From: Aggregatibacter segnis
GTDB taxonomy: Bacteria > Pseudomonadota > Gammaproteobacteria > Enterobacterales > Pasteurellaceae
Reading direction: 5' to 3'
Assembly (NCBI RefSeq): GCF_003130075.1
Contig: NZ_NRCW01000003.1
Location: 1-64,000 of the forward strand
DNA length: 64,000 nt
The position numbers and the translations under genes are program-made. The stretch's first letter is position 1. Each line of letters begins with the position of its first letter. Below the pieces are notes generated by a model, which did no database searches, was not told the origin of the DNA, and saw only the letters and a list, made by a program, of their open reading frames with translations. Shown here in pieces: positions 33,231 to 46,406 of the stretch.

Positions 33231-33938
33231 ATGGGTCAAAAAGTACATCCACATGGTATTCGCCTAGGTATTGTAAAACCTTGGAGCTCTACTTGGTTTG
33301 CGAATACACAAGACTTCGCTGACAATCTTGAAGGCGATTTCAAAGTACGTCAATTCTTAAACAAAGAATTAGCGAATGCTTCCGTTTCACGTATCACTAT
33401 TGAACGTCCTGCGAAAAGTATTCGTGTTACTATTCACACAGCTCGCCCAGGTATCGTAATTGGTAAAAAAGGTGAAGATGTTGAGAAATTGCGTAATGCA
33501 GTAGCAAAAATTGCTGGCGTTCCTGCACAAATCAACATTGCTGAAGTGAAAAAACCTGAATTAGATGCAAAATTAGTTGCAGACAGCATCGCTTCACAAT
33601 TAGAACGTCGTGTTATGTTCCGTCGTGCTATGAAGAAAGCGGTACAAAATGCAATGCGTTTAGGCGCTAAAGGTATCAAAGTTGAAGTTAGCGGTCGTTT
33701 GGGCGGTGCTGAAATTGCTCGTTCTGAATGGTATCGTGAAGGTCGCGTGCCTCTACATACATTGCGTGCGGACATCGACTATAACACTGCAGAAGCTCAT
33801 ACTACATACGGCGTAATCGGCGTTAAAGTATGGATCTTCAAAGGTGAGATTCTTGGTGGAATGGCTGCGCTAGCGCAACCGGAACAACAACCTGCCGACA
33901 AGCCTAAAAAGGCTCCGCGCGGTAAAGGTCGTAAGTAA
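33231..33938 (+). CDS. rpsC: 30S ribosomal protein S3
   Basis: S3 helps form the mRNA entry channel and helicase. The 235-residue protein begins [18 protein letters not shown], has the KH domain ([18 protein letters not shown]) and the C-terminal S3 signature region ([20 protein letters not shown]), with a basic tail. The ATG at 33231 was chosen over an upstream in-frame codon because AGAGGAA lies just before it and the MGQKVHP start is universal. Confidence 0.98.
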   Translation: MGQKVHPHGIRLGIVKPWSSTWFANTQDFADNLEGDFKVRQFLNKELANASVSRITIERPAKSIRVTIHTARPGIVIGKKGEDVEKLRNAVAKIAGVPAQINIAEVKKPELDAKLVADSIASQLERRVMFRRAMKKAVQNAMRLGAKGIKVEVSGRLGGAEIARSEWYREGRVPLHTLRADIDYNTAEAHTTYGVIGVKVWIFKGEILGGMAALAQPEQQPADKPKKAPRGKGRK

Positions 33939-33951
33939 GGAGAATCGCTAA

Positions 33952-34361
<410 letters not shown>

Positions 34362-34362
<1 letters not shown>

Positions 34363-34553
34363 TGAAAGCTCAAGAACTACGTACAAAAAGTGTTGAAGAG
34401 CTGAATGCTGAATTGGTTAACTTGTTAGGTGAGCAATTCAAGTTGCGTATGCAAGCAGCCACCGGTCAGCTTCAACAAACCCATCAGTTAAAACAAGTGC
34501 GTCGTAGTATTGCACAAATTAAAACTGTTCTAACCGAAAAGGCGGGTGAGTAA
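34362..34553 (+). CDS. rpmC: 50S ribosomal protein L29
   Basis: The 63-residue, two-helix L29 lies at the tunnel exit beside L23. It starts [20 protein letters not shown] and shows the L29 signature near [14 protein letters not shown]. It shares single bases with both rplP and rpsQ (TAATG junctions), so translation of the three is tightly coupled. Confidence 0.97.
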
Positions 34554-34810
34554 TGACTGATAAAATTCGTAGCGTGCAAGGTCGTGTAGTAAGTGACAAG
34601 ATGGAGAAATCTTTCGTTGTTGCTATTGAACGCAAGGTTAAACACCCACTTTATGGTAAGTTTATCCGCCGCACAACTAAACTACATGTGCACGATGAAA
34701 ATAACGAAGCTAAATTAGGTGATTTAGTAGAAGTTCGCGAATGTCGTCCGATTTCTAAAACTAAATCATGGACTTTAGTTCGTGTAGTTGAGAAAGCAGT
34801 GATTGCTTAA
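34553..34810 (+). CDS. rpsQ: 30S ribosomal protein S17
   Basis: The 85-residue S17 is a primary 16S rRNA binding protein with an OB fold. It shows [39 protein letters not shown] and the S17 signature [16 protein letters not shown]. It is the last gene of the S10 operon here, followed by a terminator and a new promoter. Confidence 0.98.
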   Translation: MTDKIRSVQGRVVSDKMEKSFVVAIERKVKHPLYGKFIRRTTKLHVHDENNEAKLGDLVEVRECRPISKTKSWTLVRVVEKAVIA

Positions 34811-34833
34811 TTAACAACAAAAAGTAATAAAAT

Positions 34834-34872
34834 AAAAGCCAATAGCGTAAAGTTGTTGGCTTTTCATTTTTT
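34834..34872 (+). terminator. Terminator at the end of the S10 operon
   Basis: AAAAGCCAA (34834-34842) pairs with TTGGCTTTT (34856-34864) across a 13-nt loop, followed by CATTTTTT. It separates the S10 operon from the spc operon. Confidence 0.8.
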
Positions 34873-34986
34873 AAACGCTTGAAATTCTGACCGCACTTCT
34901 ATTTTCTCACATAAGTATAAGAGGGAGATGAGATTTTACTAACTGGAATTTTTTCCTATAAGTAAATTTTTAGAAATAAAATCCCG

Positions 34987-35015
34987 TTGCTTTTCGTATC
35001 TAATTTTGCTAAACT
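34987..35015 (+). promoter_or_regulatory. Promoter of the spc ribosomal protein operon
   Basis: TTGCTT (34987-34992) and TAAACT (35010-35015) are 17 nt apart, giving a good sigma-70 promoter about 90 nt before rplN. The leader between them contains complementary GC-rich stretches (CCACC near 35019 and GGTGG near 35076) followed by T residues. The 294-nt gap between rpsQ and rplN therefore holds a terminator, one uptake signal (34890-34898), this promoter and a leader. Confidence 0.75.
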
Positions 35016-35092
35016 CCGCCACCTCTCCGTCGTACATATTTAGTAATATGTTAGCGGAAGGTTCGTCCCGCAAGGGTGGTTTTTTAATTTAA

Positions 35093-35476
<384 letters not shown>

Positions 35477-35486
35477 GGAGAATGTA

Positions 35487-36673
<1,187 letters not shown>

Positions 36674-36709
36674 TATGCCACTTTAATTTGGAATCGGAGT
36701 AAAAGCACA

Positions 36710-37102
36710 ATGAGTATGCAAGATCCTATCGCAGATATGTTGACCCGTATTCGTAACGGTCAAGCTGCGAATAAAGTTGCGATCAGTATGCCTTCATCCA
36801 AGCTAAAAGTTGCAATTGCCAATGTATTAGCTAGCGAAGGTTATATCGAAAGCGTTAAAGTAGTTGAAGGTGTAAAACCTGAATTGGAAATTACATTAAA
36901 ATATTTCCAAAATAAACCGGTTGTAGAGAGTATTCAGCGTGTAAGTCGCCCAGGTCTTCGTATTTACAAACGTAAAGACGAATTACCGAAAGTAATGGGT
37001 GGTTTAGGTATTGCTGTAGTATCTACATCTAAAGGTGTAATGACTGACCGTGCAGCTCGTCAAGCGGGTTTAGGCGGTGAGATCATTTGTTATGTAGCTT
37101 AA
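36710..37102 (+). CDS. rpsH: 30S ribosomal protein S8
   Basis: The 130-residue S8 is a primary 16S rRNA binder and, in E. coli, the translational repressor of the spc operon. It starts [20 protein letters not shown] and ends with the S8 signature [19 protein letters not shown] followed by GGEIICYVA. Confidence 0.98.
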   Translation: MSMQDPIADMLTRIRNGQAANKVAISMPSSKLKVAIANVLASEGYIESVKVVEGVKPELEITLKYFQNKPVVESIQRVSRPGLRIYKRKDELPKVMGGLGIAVVSTSKGVMTDRAARQAGLGGEIICYVA

Positions 37103-37117
37103 TGGAGAGGTAGGAAA

Positions 37118-37651
37118 ATGTCTCGTGTTGCAAAAGCACCTGTTAGTATTCCTGCCGGTGTTGAGGTAAAACTTAACGGACAGTTACTAACAATTAAAGG
37201 TAAAAATGGTGAGTTATCTCGCTCTATCCATCATTCAGTAGAAGTTAAACATGAAAATAATGAATTAACATTTTCACCTCGCGAAGGTATTGAAGGTGGT
37301 AATGCTCAGTCAGGTACTGCTAGAGCATTAGTTAATTCCATGGTTATCGGTGTGACTGAAGGATTTACAAGAAAACTACAATTAGTAGGTGTAGGTTATA
37401 GAGCTCAAATTAAGGGAAATGCTGTTGCTTTAAGTCTTGGATTTTCTCACCCTGTTGAGCATGTTTTACCTGCAGGAATTACTGCTGAGTGTCCTTCTCA
37501 AACTGAAATTATTTTGAAAGGCTCAGATAAACAGTTGATTGGTCAAGTTGCTGCAGATATTCGTGCTTATCGTCGCCCTGAACCGTATAAAGGTAAAGGG
37601 GTACGTTACGCTGATGAAGTGGTACGTATTAAAGAAGCTAAGAAGAAATAA
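37118..37651 (+). CDS. rplF: 50S ribosomal protein L6
   Basis: The 177-residue L6 is a two-domain protein near the factor-binding site. It shows [20 protein letters not shown] in domain 1 and the C-terminal L6 signature ([14 protein letters not shown]). GGAGAGG lies before the start, 15 nt after rpsH. Confidence 0.98.
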   Translation: MSRVAKAPVSIPAGVEVKLNGQLLTIKGKNGELSRSIHHSVEVKHENNELTFSPREGIEGGNAQSGTARALVNSMVIGVTEGFTRKLQLVGVGYRAQIKGNAVALSLGFSHPVEHVLPAGITAECPSQTEIILKGSDKQLIGQVAADIRAYRRPEPYKGKGVRYADEVVRIKEAKKK

Positions 37652-37664
37652 TTAAGGTAACACT

Positions 37665-38018
37665 ATGGATAAGAAATCAGCTCGTATCCGTCGTGCGGCT
37701 CGTGCGCGTCATATGATGAGAGAGCAGGGAGTAACTCGTTTAGTTATTCATCGTACTCCACGTCATATCTACGCTCAGGTGATCGCACCAAACGGTTCGG
37801 AAGTGCTTGCTGCTGCTTCTACTGTTGAGAAAGTAATTAGTGAGCAAGTGAAATATACCGGAAATAAAGAAGCAGCCGCTGTTGTCGGTAAAGTTGTTGC
37901 GGAAAGAGCATTAGCAAAAGGCGTTAAAGACGTGGCTTTTGATCGTTCTGGTTTTAAATATCATGGCCGTGTCCAATCTTTAGCGGATGCTGCTCGTGAA
38001 GCTGGTCTACAGTTCTAA
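37665..38018 (+). CDS. rplR: 50S ribosomal protein L18
   Basis: The 117-residue L18 binds 5S rRNA together with L5. It starts [20 protein letters not shown] and contains [16 protein letters not shown] and the C-terminal [20 protein letters not shown]. It is in canonical position between rplF and rpsE. Confidence 0.98.
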   Translation: MDKKSARIRRAARARHMMREQGVTRLVIHRTPRHIYAQVIAPNGSEVLAAASTVEKVISEQVKYTGNKEAAAVVGKVVAERALAKGVKDVAFDRSGFKYHGRVQSLADAAREAGLQF

Positions 38019-38027
38019 TTGAGGTAA

Positions 38028-38534
<507 letters not shown>

Positions 38535-38540
38535 TTAATA

Positions 38541-38720
38541 ATGGCTAAAACTATTAAAGTAACGCAAGTTCGTAGTTCTATTGCTCGTTTACCGAAGCAT
38601 AAAGCTACGCTACGTGGTCTTGGTCTTCGCCATATGCATCATACTGTTGAGTTAATTGATACTCCGGCAGTACGTGGAATGATTAACCAGATTTCATATA
38701 TGGTTAAAGTGGAGGAGTAA
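38541..38720 (+). CDS. rpmD: 50S ribosomal protein L30
   Basis: A 59-residue reading frame ([20 protein letters not shown], later [20 protein letters not shown]) matches bacterial L30 from end to end. It lies between rpsE and rplO, 6 nt after rpsE, exactly where L30 is expected. The preceding GGGTAATTAATA gives only a weak ribosome site, consistent with coupling to rpsE. Confidence 0.97.
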   Translation: MAKTIKVTQVRSSIARLPKHKATLRGLGLRHMHHTVELIDTPAVRGMINQISYMVKVEE

Positions 38721-38723
38721 TAG

Positions 38724-39158
38724 ATGCGTTTAAATACTCTATCTCCGGCTGAAGGTGCTAAGCATAGTGCTAAACGTCTTGGTCGTGGTATCGGTTCTGG
38801 TTTAGGTAAAACCGGTGGACGTGGTCATAAAGGTCAAAAATCTCGTACCGGTGGCGGTGTTCGTCGTGGGTTTGAAGGTGGTCAAATGCCTTTATATCGT
38901 CGTTTACCTAAATTTGGTTTTACTTCAATGAAGTCTGCAGTAACAGCAGAAGTTCGTTTAGATGACCTAATCAAAATTGAAAATGGCATTGTAACTTTAG
39001 AGACACTAAAAGCAGCTAATATTTTAACTAAGGATATTCAGTTTGCTAAGGTAATTTTAGCTGGTGAAGTTAAAGTTAAGTTAGTTGTTCGTGGATTACG
39101 TGTTACTAAAGGCGCTAAAGCAGCTATTGAGGCTGTTGGCGGTTCAATTGAGGAATAA
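38724..39158 (+). CDS. rplO: 50S ribosomal protein L15
   Basis: The 144-residue L15 assembles late onto 23S rRNA. The glycine- and arginine-rich N-terminal extension ([20 protein letters not shown]) and the globular C-terminal part with [17 protein letters not shown] are typical. It starts 3 nt after rpmD and is followed 3 nt later by secY. Confidence 0.98.
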   Translation: MRLNTLSPAEGAKHSAKRLGRGIGSGLGKTGGRGHKGQKSRTGGGVRRGFEGGQMPLYRRLPKFGFTSMKSAVTAEVRLDDLIKIENGIVTLETLKAANILTKDIQFAKVILAGEVKVKLVVRGLRVTKGAKAAIEAVGGSIEE

Positions 39159-39161
39159 TTA

Positions 39162-40487
39162 ATGGCTAAGCAACCAGGCTATCAAACGAGAAGTGTTCAA
39201 GACGGTAAAAGTGAACTGAGAAGCAGATTATTATTTGTTCTTGGAGCGCTTATTGTTTTCCGTATTGGTTCGTTCATTCCGGTTCCTGGTATAGATGCAG
39301 CTGTGTTAGCTCAATTAATTGAACAGCAAAAAGGCACCATCATTGATATGTTTAATATGTTCTCTGGTGGTGCATTGAGCCGAGCTTCTATTTTTGCTTT
39401 GGGTATTATGCCTTATATCTCGGCATCAATTATTATTCAGTTGTTAGCATCGGTTCATCCAGCACTTGCTGAGTTAAGAAAGGAAGGTGAATCTGGTCGT
39501 CGCAAAATTAGTAAGTATACCCGTTATTCTACGGTTGTTCTTGCTACCTTGCAGGCGGTTGGTATTTCAACGGGTTTACCTAACATGCTACCAGGCCTAG
39601 TTCCGAATCTAGGGTTTGGGTTCTATTTTACTGCCGTGATTAGTTTAGTTACAGGAACCATGTTTTTAATGTGGCTAGGCGAGCAAATTACAGAGCGTGG
39701 TATTGGGAATGGCATTTCTTTAATTATCTTTGCTGGTATTGTGGCAGGATTGCCTGCGGCTGTAGGTCAAACAATTGAGCAGGCTCGTCTTGGTCAGATG
39801 CATTTTCTGGTTCTTATATTAATTGCTGTAATTGTCTTCGTAGTTACTTATTTTGTTGTTTTCGTAGAACGAGGGCAAAGAAGAATTAAAATTGAGTATG
39901 CTAAACGCCAACAAGGTAGACAAATCTTGGGGGGACATACTACTCATCTTCCATTAAAAGTGAATATGGCAGGTGTTATCCCAGCAATTTTTGCATCAAG
40001 TATAATTCTTTTCCCAGCAACATTAACTCAATGGGTTGGGCAAGGGTCAAGCTTAGAATGGCTAACTGATTTATCAATGTTATTGCATCCTGGGCAACCT
40101 TTATACTTGATTGTTTATGCTACTGCAATTATCTTCTTTAGCTTTTTCTATACTGCAATGCAATATAATCCTAGAGATACAGCAGATAACTTGAAAAAAT
40201 CAGGTGCATTTATACCTGGAATTAGACCTGGGGAACAAACATCTCGGTATATCGATAAAATTATGACTAGATTAACTCTTATTGGTGGTCTATATGTCAC
40301 ATTTGTTTGTTTAGTTCCTTATATCATGACATCAGCTTGGAATGTGCAGTTTTATTTTGGCGGTACCTCTTTGCTAATTGTTGTGGTGGTCATTATGGAT
40401 TTCATCGTTCAGATTCAGAGTCATTTGATGTCTACAAAATATGAATCTGCGTTGAAAAAAGCAAACCTCAAAGGTTTTGGACAATAG
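39162..40487 (+). CDS. secY: Preprotein translocase subunit SecY
   Basis: SecY is the channel of the SecYEG translocon in the inner membrane. The 441-residue protein has the ten-span pattern, the plug region near [20 protein letters not shown] (signature 1) and the later signature around [20 protein letters not shown]-type sequence, plus the cytoplasmic loops [11 protein letters not shown] and [13 protein letters not shown]. It is placed after rplO in the spc operon as in other bacteria. It would export the adhesin, lipoproteins and YtfJ encoded nearby. Confidence 0.98.
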   Translation: MAKQPGYQTRSVQDGKSELRSRLLFVLGALIVFRIGSFIPVPGIDAAVLAQLIEQQKGTIIDMFNMFSGGALSRASIFALGIMPYISASIIIQLLASVHPALAELRKEGESGRRKISKYTRYSTVVLATLQAVGISTGLPNMLPGLVPNLGFGFYFTAVISLVTGTMFLMWLGEQITERGIGNGISLIIFAGIVAGLPAAVGQTIEQARLGQMHFLVLILIAVIVFVVTYFVVFVERGQRRIKIEYAKRQQGRQILGGHTTHLPLKVNMAGVIPAIFASSIILFPATLTQWVGQGSSLEWLTDLSMLLHPGQPLYLIVYATAIIFFSFFYTAMQYNPRDTADNLKKSGAFIPGIRPGEQTSRYIDKIMTRLTLIGGLYVTFVCLVPYIMTSAWNVQFYFGGTSLLIVVVVIMDFIVQIQSHLMSTKYESALKKANLKGFGQ

Positions 40488-40511
40488 TCCAATTATTCAA
40501 AAGGATAAGCA

Positions 40512-40625
40512 ATGAAAGTTCGTGCTTCCGTTAAGAAATTATGTCGTAACTGTAAGATTGTTAAACGCGAAGGTGTTGTTCGTGTACTTTGTAGCGATCC
40601 TAAGCATAAGCAACGTCAAGGTTAG
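40512..40625 (+). CDS. rpmJ: 50S ribosomal protein L36 (zinc-ribbon form)
   Basis: A 37-residue frame, [20 protein letters not shown] to [10 protein letters not shown], is L36. The zinc ligands Cys11, Cys14, Cys27 and His32 are all present, so this is the zinc-containing primary form. AAGGATAAG precedes the ATG. It closes the spc operon. Confidence 0.97.
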   Translation: MKVRASVKKLCRNCKIVKREGVVRVLCSDPKHKQRQG

Positions 40626-40650
40626 TTGATATTTTTCTTGCAAAGAACAG

Positions 40651-40673
40651 GTTGGGTATATATACTACCCAAC
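40651..40673 (+). terminator. Hairpin between spc and alpha operons
   Basis: GTTGGGTA (40651-40658) pairs with TACCCAAC (40666-40673) around a 7-nt loop, followed by TCATTTATTT. It probably attenuates transcription after rpmJ. A promoter for the alpha operon may overlap (TTGCAA 40639-40644, 16 nt, TATACT 40661-40666), but this is uncertain. Confidence 0.55.
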
Positions 40674-40683
40674 TCATTTATTT

Positions 40684-40780
40684 CCTCGACGCTCTGTTTG
40701 AGTATCCTGAAAACGGGCTTTTCAAGATCAGAGTGTCAACTAATTAACAATAGGAGTGCATAGTGGCCCGTATTGCAGGC
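40684..40780 (+). promoter_or_regulatory. Alpha operon leader (S4-binding pseudoknot)
   Basis: The sequence TTTGAGTATCCTGAAAACGG, then GCTTTTCA, and finally AGGAGTGCATAGTGGCCCG at the rpsM start is almost the same as the known E. coli alpha-operon ribosome-binding pseudoknot. There ribosomal protein S4 binds and represses translation of S13, S11, S4 and L17. The GTG start codon of rpsM is also conserved. The close match makes the same control very likely here. Confidence 0.85.
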
Positions 40781-41119
40781 ATTAACATTCCTGATCATAA
40801 ACACGCTGTAATCGCTTTAACTGCAATTTACGGTATTGGCAAAACCCGCTCAAAAAGCATTTGTGCTGCTGCGGGTATTGCCGAAGATGTTAAGATCAGC
40901 GAATTGTCTGAAGAGCAGATTGACAAACTGCGTGACGAAGTTGGTAAATTTACCGTCGAAGGGGATTTGCGTCGTGAAGTAACACTTAACATTAAACGCC
41001 TATTAGATTTAGGTTGTTATCGTGGTTTACGTCATCGTCGTAGTTTACCGGTACGTGGTCAACGTACTAAAACTAATGCGCGTACCCGCAAGGGTCCTCG
41101 TAAGCCGATCAAAAAATAG
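40763..41119 (+). CDS. rpsM: 30S ribosomal protein S13
   Basis: The 118-residue S13 in the 30S head contacts the P-site tRNA and L5. It starts at GTG ([20 protein letters not shown]) within the S4-controlled leader and carries the S13 signature ([18 protein letters not shown]). It is the first gene of the alpha operon. Confidence 0.98.
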   Translation: MARIAGINIPDHKHAVIALTAIYGIGKTRSKSICAAAGIAEDVKISELSEEQIDKLRDEVGKFTVEGDLRREVTLNIKRLLDLGCYRGLRHRRSLPVRGQRTKTNARTRKGPRKPIKK

Positions 41120-41128
41120 TCGGGGTAA

Positions 41129-41524
<396 letters not shown>

Positions 41525-41553
41525 TGACGTTATAGGATAGTTGGAGAAAGAAA

Positions 41554-42174
41554 ATGGCAAGATATTTGGGTCCTAAACTCAAGCTAAGCCGCCGTGAAGG
41601 TACTGATTTATTTCTTAAATCAGGCGTTCGTGCGATTGATTCAAAATGTAAAATTGATACTGCGCCAGGTCAACATGGTGCACGTAAGCCACGTTTATCT
41701 GACTATGGTAGTCAGTTACGTGAGAAGCAAAAAGTTCGCCGTATGTACGGTATTTTAGAACGTCAATTCCGTAATTACTACAAAGAAGCAAATCGATTAA
41801 AGGGTAATACAGGTGAAAATCTATTAGTATTACTTGAGGGTCGATTGGATAATGTAGTTTATCGTATGGGATTTGCAGCAACTCGTGCTGAAGCTCGCCA
41901 GTTAGTGAGTCATAAAGCTATCGTTGTTAATGGTCGTGTGGTAAACATCCCATCTTTCCAAGTTTCAGTTAATGATGTGATTGCTGTTCGTGAAAAATCT
42001 AAAAAACAAGCACGTATTAAAGCATCATTAGAATTAGCAGAACAGAAAGAAAAACCAACTTGGTTAGAAGTTGACGCTGCTAAAATGGAAGGTGTATTCA
42101 AACGTGTTCCTGAGCGTTCTGATTTATCAGCAGACATTAATGAACATCTGATCGTTGAGCTTTATTCTAAATAA
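41554..42174 (+). CDS. rpsD: 30S ribosomal protein S4
   Basis: The 206-residue S4 nucleates 30S assembly and, in E. coli, represses the alpha operon by binding its leader. The family start [20 protein letters not shown] and the S4 RNA-binding domain ([20 protein letters not shown], then [20 protein letters not shown]) are clear. Confidence 0.98.
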   Translation: MARYLGPKLKLSRREGTDLFLKSGVRAIDSKCKIDTAPGQHGARKPRLSDYGSQLREKQKVRRMYGILERQFRNYYKEANRLKGNTGENLLVLLEGRLDNVVYRMGFAATRAEARQLVSHKAIVVNGRVVNIPSFQVSVNDVIAVREKSKKQARIKASLELAEQKEKPTWLEVDAAKMEGVFKRVPERSDLSADINEHLIVELYSK

Positions 42175-42202
42175 TAGAGCTTAGAAGCAAAGAGAGGATA
42201 AA

Positions 42203-43192
42203 ATGCAGGGTTCTGTTACAGAATTTTTAAAACCACGTTTAGTTGATATTGAGCAAATTAGCTCAACTCAGGCTAAGGTGATCTTAGAGCCTTTAGAGCG
42301 TGGTTTCGGTCATACTCTAGGAAATGCACTACGTCGAATTCTTTTATCTTCAATGCCAGGTTGTGCTGTTACTGAAGTAGAGATTGATGGTGTACTGCAT
42401 GAATATAGTAGTAAAGAAGGTGTACAAGAAGATATTATCGAAGTGCTGTTAAACTTAAAAGGTTTAGCTGTAAAAGTACAAAATAAAGATGATGTTCTTT
42501 TGACACTTAGTAAGTCTGGAATTGGCCCTGTTGTTGCTGCAGACATTACCCATGATGGTGATGTTGAAATTGTAAATCCTGAACATGTCATTTGCCATTT
42601 AACAGATGAGAGTGCGTCAATTAATATGCGCATTCGTGTCCAGCGTGGTAGAGGATATGTCCCAGCATCTGCTCGTACTCAGAATCAAGATGAGGACCGT
42701 CCAATTGGACGTTTATTGGTAGATGCTTGTTATAGCCCTATTGACCGTATTGCTTACAATGTTGAGGCAGCACGTGTTGAACAACGAACCGATTTAGATA
42801 AATTGGTTATTGAGCTAGAAACAAATGGTACCATTGATCCTGAGGATGCGATTCGTCGTGCAGCAACAATTTTAGCAGAACAGCTTGATGCATTCGTTGA
42901 TTTGCGTGATGTTCGTCAGCCTGAAGTTAAGGAAGAGAAGCCAGAATTCGATCCAATTCTGCTTCGTCCTGTTGATGACTTAGAGTTGACAGTTCGTTCT
43001 GCTAACTGTTTGAAAGCAGAAACAATTCACTATATCGGTGATTTAGTTCAACGTACAGAAGTTGAGTTGTTAAAAACTCCTAATTTGGGTAAAAAATCAC
43101 TTACTGAAATTAAGGATGTGCTCGCTTCAAGAGGCTTATCACTAGGTATGCGCCTTGAAAATTGGCCACCAGCAAGTATTGCTGAAGACTAG
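42203..43192 (+). CDS. rpoA: RNA polymerase alpha subunit
   Basis: The 329-residue alpha subunit nucleates core RNA polymerase assembly (N-terminal domain, residues about 1-235, [20 protein letters not shown]) and contacts UP elements and activators through the C-terminal domain (residues about 250-329, [16 protein letters not shown] and [19 protein letters not shown]). Its location between rpsD and rplQ is standard. Confidence 0.99.
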   Translation: MQGSVTEFLKPRLVDIEQISSTQAKVILEPLERGFGHTLGNALRRILLSSMPGCAVTEVEIDGVLHEYSSKEGVQEDIIEVLLNLKGLAVKVQNKDDVLLTLSKSGIGPVVAADITHDGDVEIVNPEHVICHLTDESASINMRIRVQRGRGYVPASARTQNQDEDRPIGRLLVDACYSPIDRIAYNVEAARVEQRTDLDKLVIELETNGTIDPEDAIRRAATILAEQLDAFVDLRDVRQPEVKEEKPEFDPILLRPVDDLELTVRSANCLKAETIHYIGDLVQRTEVELLKTPNLGKKSLTEIKDVLASRGLSLGMRLENWPPASIAED

Positions 43193-43233
43193 TTTGGTCG
43201 TAGGTTAAAGATTTTTCTGAGAAGGATAAGGTT

Positions 43234-43623
43234 ATGCGCCATCGTAAGAGTGGTCGTCAACTAAACCGTAATAGCAGTCATCGTCAAGCGATGTTCCGTA
43301 ATATGGCAAGTTCTTTAATTGGTCATGAGATCATTAAAACAACTTTGCCTAAAGCAAAAGAATTACGTCGAGTAGTTGAGCCGTTAATTACTTTAGCAAA
43401 AGTAGACACTGTGGCAAATCGCCGCTTAGCTTTTGCTCGTACACGCAATATTGAAACTGTTGCAAAATTATTTAATGAATTAGGTCCACGTTTTGCTCAG
43501 CGTGCTGGTGGTTACACCCGCATTCTTAAATGTGGTTTCCGTGCAGGCGATAATGCACCAATGGCTTACATTGAGTTAGTTGATCGTCCGGAAGTTTCTA
43601 CTGAAGAAGCTGTAGCGGAATAA
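43234..43623 (+). CDS. rplQ: 50S ribosomal protein L17
   Basis: The 129-residue L17 lies near the tunnel exit. It starts [20 protein letters not shown] and has the L17 signature ([20 protein letters not shown]). It is the last gene of the alpha operon and is followed by a strong terminator. Confidence 0.98.
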   Translation: MRHRKSGRQLNRNSSHRQAMFRNMASSLIGHEIIKTTLPKAKELRRVVEPLITLAKVDTVANRRLAFARTRNIETVAKLFNELGPRFAQRAGGYTRILKCGFRAGDNAPMAYIELVDRPEVSTEEAVAE

Positions 43624-43641
43624 GATTTTAATTTATTAACT

Positions 43642-43676
43642 AAAAAGGTCGAATGGCAACATTCGACCTTTTTTAT
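43642..43676 (+). terminator. Terminator of the alpha operon
   Basis: AAAAAGGTCGAATG (43642-43655) pairs perfectly with 43660-43673 around a GCAA tetraloop and runs into a T-tract. It is one of the strongest hairpins in the window, ending the 14-kb ribosomal protein block and likely also blocking read-through from lgtF. Confidence 0.93.
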
Positions 43677-43718
43677 TTTTAAAGAGTTATAGGCTTAAAA
43701 TATCGTAATATATCACTC

Positions 43719-44480
43719 TTATTTAGTTCTCTTTCTAACCCATAAATCTGCGTATTTTACAAAAGTAGAGTGTGCAGAAAGAATTGCTAGTAATAACCCT
43801 GCCTTGCCATCCAAGAAACCTAATCGAATAAAATACATTTTTACAAAACAACCGATAGCATGGGTTATGCCTTGCCATAAGGTGGCTTTTTTACCCGCTT
43901 TTTCTCGTTGCTCTGCCCATGCTTTGGCATAGCCGGCAGATTTGACTAAGTAATGATGAATATCTTGATAAGTGTAATGAAGCAAATCGCCATTTAATTT
44001 TTGAATCTCCGCATTGGCAGGCAATTCGACTTTTTCATGCACTAATTGATCTCCATAGTGGGCGAAATCTGTGCGGTAAAGACGAATGACATAATCGGGA
44101 TACCAGCCGGAGTAGCGAATTTGGCTACCGAACACTTCGCTTAAACGCGGGATTTTGTATGCTGTATTTGGTGCATCTTGTGCTATTGCATTTTGAATAG
44201 ATTGGCGTAATTCTGGTGTGACTCGTTCGTCTGCGTCTAACCATAGTACATAATCACTGGTGACATGTTGTTGAGCCAATTGGCGTTGTTTACCAAAGCC
44301 AGGCCAATCAATATTCTGGTAAAATTTTGCACCGTATTGCTCGGCGATGCGTTGCGTATCGTCTGTACTGCCGGAGTCTAAAATGATGATTTCATCTACC
44401 CAATCTTTCACCGTATTTAAGCAAGATGCGAGGTGATGGGCCTCATTTTTGACAATCATCGCAACACTGATAGTAGGCAT
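43719..44480 (-). CDS. lgtF: LPS inner-core GT2 glycosyltransferase, LgtF-like
   Basis: The 253-residue protein is a GT-A fold family 2 glycosyltransferase: [40 protein letters not shown] and the metal-binding motif [11 protein letters not shown]. In H. influenzae the lgtF gene, adjacent to kdtA, encodes the glucosyltransferase that adds beta-1,4-glucose to heptose I. The same divergent lgtF-kdtA arrangement is seen here, which supports the assignment. In other species homologues are called WaaE. Activity is inferred. Confidence 0.85.
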   Translation of the reverse strand: MPTISVAMIVKNEAHHLASCLNTVKDWVDEIIILDSGSTDDTQRIAEQYGAKFYQNIDWPGFGKQRQLAQQHVTSDYVLWLDADERVTPELRQSIQNAIAQDAPNTAYKIPRLSEVFGSQIRYSGWYPDYVIRLYRTDFAHYGDQLVHEKVELPANAEIQKLNGDLLHYTYQDIHHYLVKSAGYAKAWAEQREKAGKKATLWQGITHAIGCFVKMYFIRLGFLDGKAGLLLAILSAHSTFVKYADLWVRKRTK

Positions 44481-44577
44481 GTTTTTATCCTTTGTGAATC
44501 TGTTGCAAACGCTTATACTAAGCGCTTGTTTATCATTATTAATTTTCGCAATTCTAACATAAGCCGGCGTATTTTCT

Positions 44578-45861
44578 ATGTTACGTTTTTTTTATACCTG
44601 TGTAATGTATCTTGCCCAGCCATTTTTGTGGTTGACACTGCTGGCTGGTAGCATAAAGGCATCTAATGCCCGTAAACGTTTGAGTGAACGTTATGGCTTG
44701 TATTGTAAGTTGTCCTCGCCTAAACCTAATGGTGTGCTTATTCATGCCGCTTCTGTGGGAGAGGTCATCGCTGCAGTGCCACTGATTAAGCGTATTCAGC
44801 ACGATTATCCGGATTTGCCGATTACCGTCACGACCATGACACCTACCGGTTCTGATCGCGTTAAAGCGGTTTTTGGAGAAAGTGTTACTCACGTTTATTT
44901 GCCTTATGATTTACCTGATGCCGTTGCACGCTTTATTCTTTTTGTGCAGCCAAGTTTAGTCGTGGTGATTGAAACGGAACTTTGGTTTAACCTGATTCAT
45001 CAACTGGCCAAGAAACAAATTCCATTTGTTATTGTGAATGCCCGCTTATCAGCACGCTCTACCAAACGTTATGGTTGGTTTAAAAAGGCATTAAAACCGC
45101 TTTTAGAGAACATCACTTTAATTGCTCCGCAAGATGAGGTGAGTTTATCGCGTTACGCTCAATTAGGGATTGCGCCAGAACGCTTAAAATTGGCCGGCAA
45201 CATTAAATACGATTTAAATTTAACAGACGATTTATTGGCTAACATTTCGGCATTAAAAACCCAATGGAATACTGGTCGCCCTGTTTGGATTGCGGCGAGT
45301 ACCCATGAAGGTGAAGATGAAATCATCTTAAAAAGCCACCGCACTTTACTGCAGCGCTTTCCCGATTTATTACTGATTTTAGTCCCTCGTCATCCTGAGC
45401 GTTTTAATTCCGTTGCACAGCTTATTGAACAACAACGTTTTAATTATATTCGTCGTAGCGGATATTTGATTCCACAGGCAGAAACGCAAGTAGTACTCGG
45501 TGATACGATGGGTGAGCTGATGTTGCTATACGGCATGGCAGATGTTGCCTTAGTTGGCGGGAGTTTAGTGGCACATGGCGGGCATAATCCGTTGGAGCCG
45601 TTAGCGTTCAAATTGCCGGTGATTAGCGGTAAACATACCTTCAATTTTCCTGAAATATTTGCCAAGTTGGAAGCGCGTCAAGGCGTGTTAATGACGGAAG
45701 AAAGTCCTCAAGCCGTGGCAGAGGCTGTTGCACAGTTTTTAGAATCACCGACGCTTAGCCAACGTTATGGTAATGCAGGTTATGCAGTATTAAATGAAAA
45801 TCGCGGTGCGTTGCAACGAGTGATGGATTTATTAAAACCTTATTTGAATGAGGCAAACTAA
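44578..45861 (+). CDS. kdtA: 3-deoxy-D-manno-octulosonic acid (Kdo) transferase
   Basis: KdtA (WaaA) transfers Kdo to lipid A precursor on the inner face of the inner membrane. The 427-residue protein has an N-terminal membrane anchor, the GT30 N-terminal domain ([19 protein letters not shown]) and C-terminal [20 protein letters not shown]. Haemophilus homologues add a single Kdo, later phosphorylated by KdkA, whose gene lies about 0.5 kb downstream. The ATG at 44578 has no clear ribosome site. Its stop directly precedes coaD. Confidence 0.95.
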   Translation: MLRFFYTCVMYLAQPFLWLTLLAGSIKASNARKRLSERYGLYCKLSSPKPNGVLIHAASVGEVIAAVPLIKRIQHDYPDLPITVTTMTPTGSDRVKAVFGESVTHVYLPYDLPDAVARFILFVQPSLVVVIETELWFNLIHQLAKKQIPFVIVNARLSARSTKRYGWFKKALKPLLENITLIAPQDEVSLSRYAQLGIAPERLKLAGNIKYDLNLTDDLLANISALKTQWNTGRPVWIAASTHEGEDEIILKSHRTLLQRFPDLLLILVPRHPERFNSVAQLIEQQRFNYIRRSGYLIPQAETQVVLGDTMGELMLLYGMADVALVGGSLVAHGGHNPLEPLAFKLPVISGKHTFNFPEIFAKLEARQGVLMTEESPQAVAEAVAQFLESPTLSQRYGNAGYAVLNENRGALQRVMDLLKPYLNEAN

Positions 45862-46347
45862 ATGACAACGGTAATTTATCCCGGTACTTTTGACCCCTTA
45901 ACTAATGGCCATTTAAATATTATTGAGCGAAGTGCGGTGCTTTTTTCTCACGTTTTGGTAGCCGTAGCCGAAAGCCCAAGTAAGAAACCGTTATTCAGTT
46001 TGGCGGAGCGGGTAGCGTTGGCGCGTCAATCAACAGCGCATTTGCCAAATGTGGAAGTGATTGGGTTTAATAATTTATTAGCGGACACCATTGCGGAATA
46101 TCATGTCAAAGCGATTATTCGGGGGGTGCGTAGTACGACAGATTTTGAATATGAAGTTCAGCTAGCCCATCTTAACCGTTTGTTGACGCATGGTGTTGAG
46201 AGCCTGTTTTTTCCACCGGTCGAGCAATGGTCTTATGTGTCTTCTACGATGATTCGTGAGATTTATCTTCATAATGGCGACATGAGCCAACTTGTTCCAC
46301 CGGCCGTGTTAAAGGCGTTGCAGCATAAACGAGAATTAGGTACATAG
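45862..46347 (+). CDS. coaD: Phosphopantetheine adenylyltransferase
   Basis: CoaD makes dephospho-CoA from 4'-phosphopantetheine and ATP, the penultimate step to CoA. The 161-residue nucleotidyltransferase has [16 protein letters not shown] (T/HxGH motif), [14 protein letters not shown] and the ISST-type motif [10 protein letters not shown]. The ATG starts immediately after the kdtA stop (older name kdtB). CoA supply also serves the acyl carrier proteins at 56905-57421. Confidence 0.97.
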   Translation: MTTVIYPGTFDPLTNGHLNIIERSAVLFSHVLVAVAESPSKKPLFSLAERVALARQSTAHLPNVEVIGFNNLLADTIAEYHVKAIIRGVRSTTDFEYEVQLAHLNRLLTHGVESLFFPPVEQWSYVSSTMIREIYLHNGDMSQLVPPAVLKALQHKRELGT

Positions 46348-46369
46348 GCATCTGTAACTTACTATGTCA

Positions 46370-46402
46370 CTAGTGCATGTATTTTGCCTGCACTAGCATT
46401 TT
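46370..46402. terminator. Weak hairpin between convergent coaD and kdkA
   Basis: CTAGTGCA (46370-46377) pairs with TGCACTAG (46389-46396) with an 11-nt loop, followed by CATTTT. It lies in the 59-nt gap between two convergent genes and is probably a terminator, though the T-run is short. Confidence 0.5.
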
Positions 46403-46406
46403 CTCC

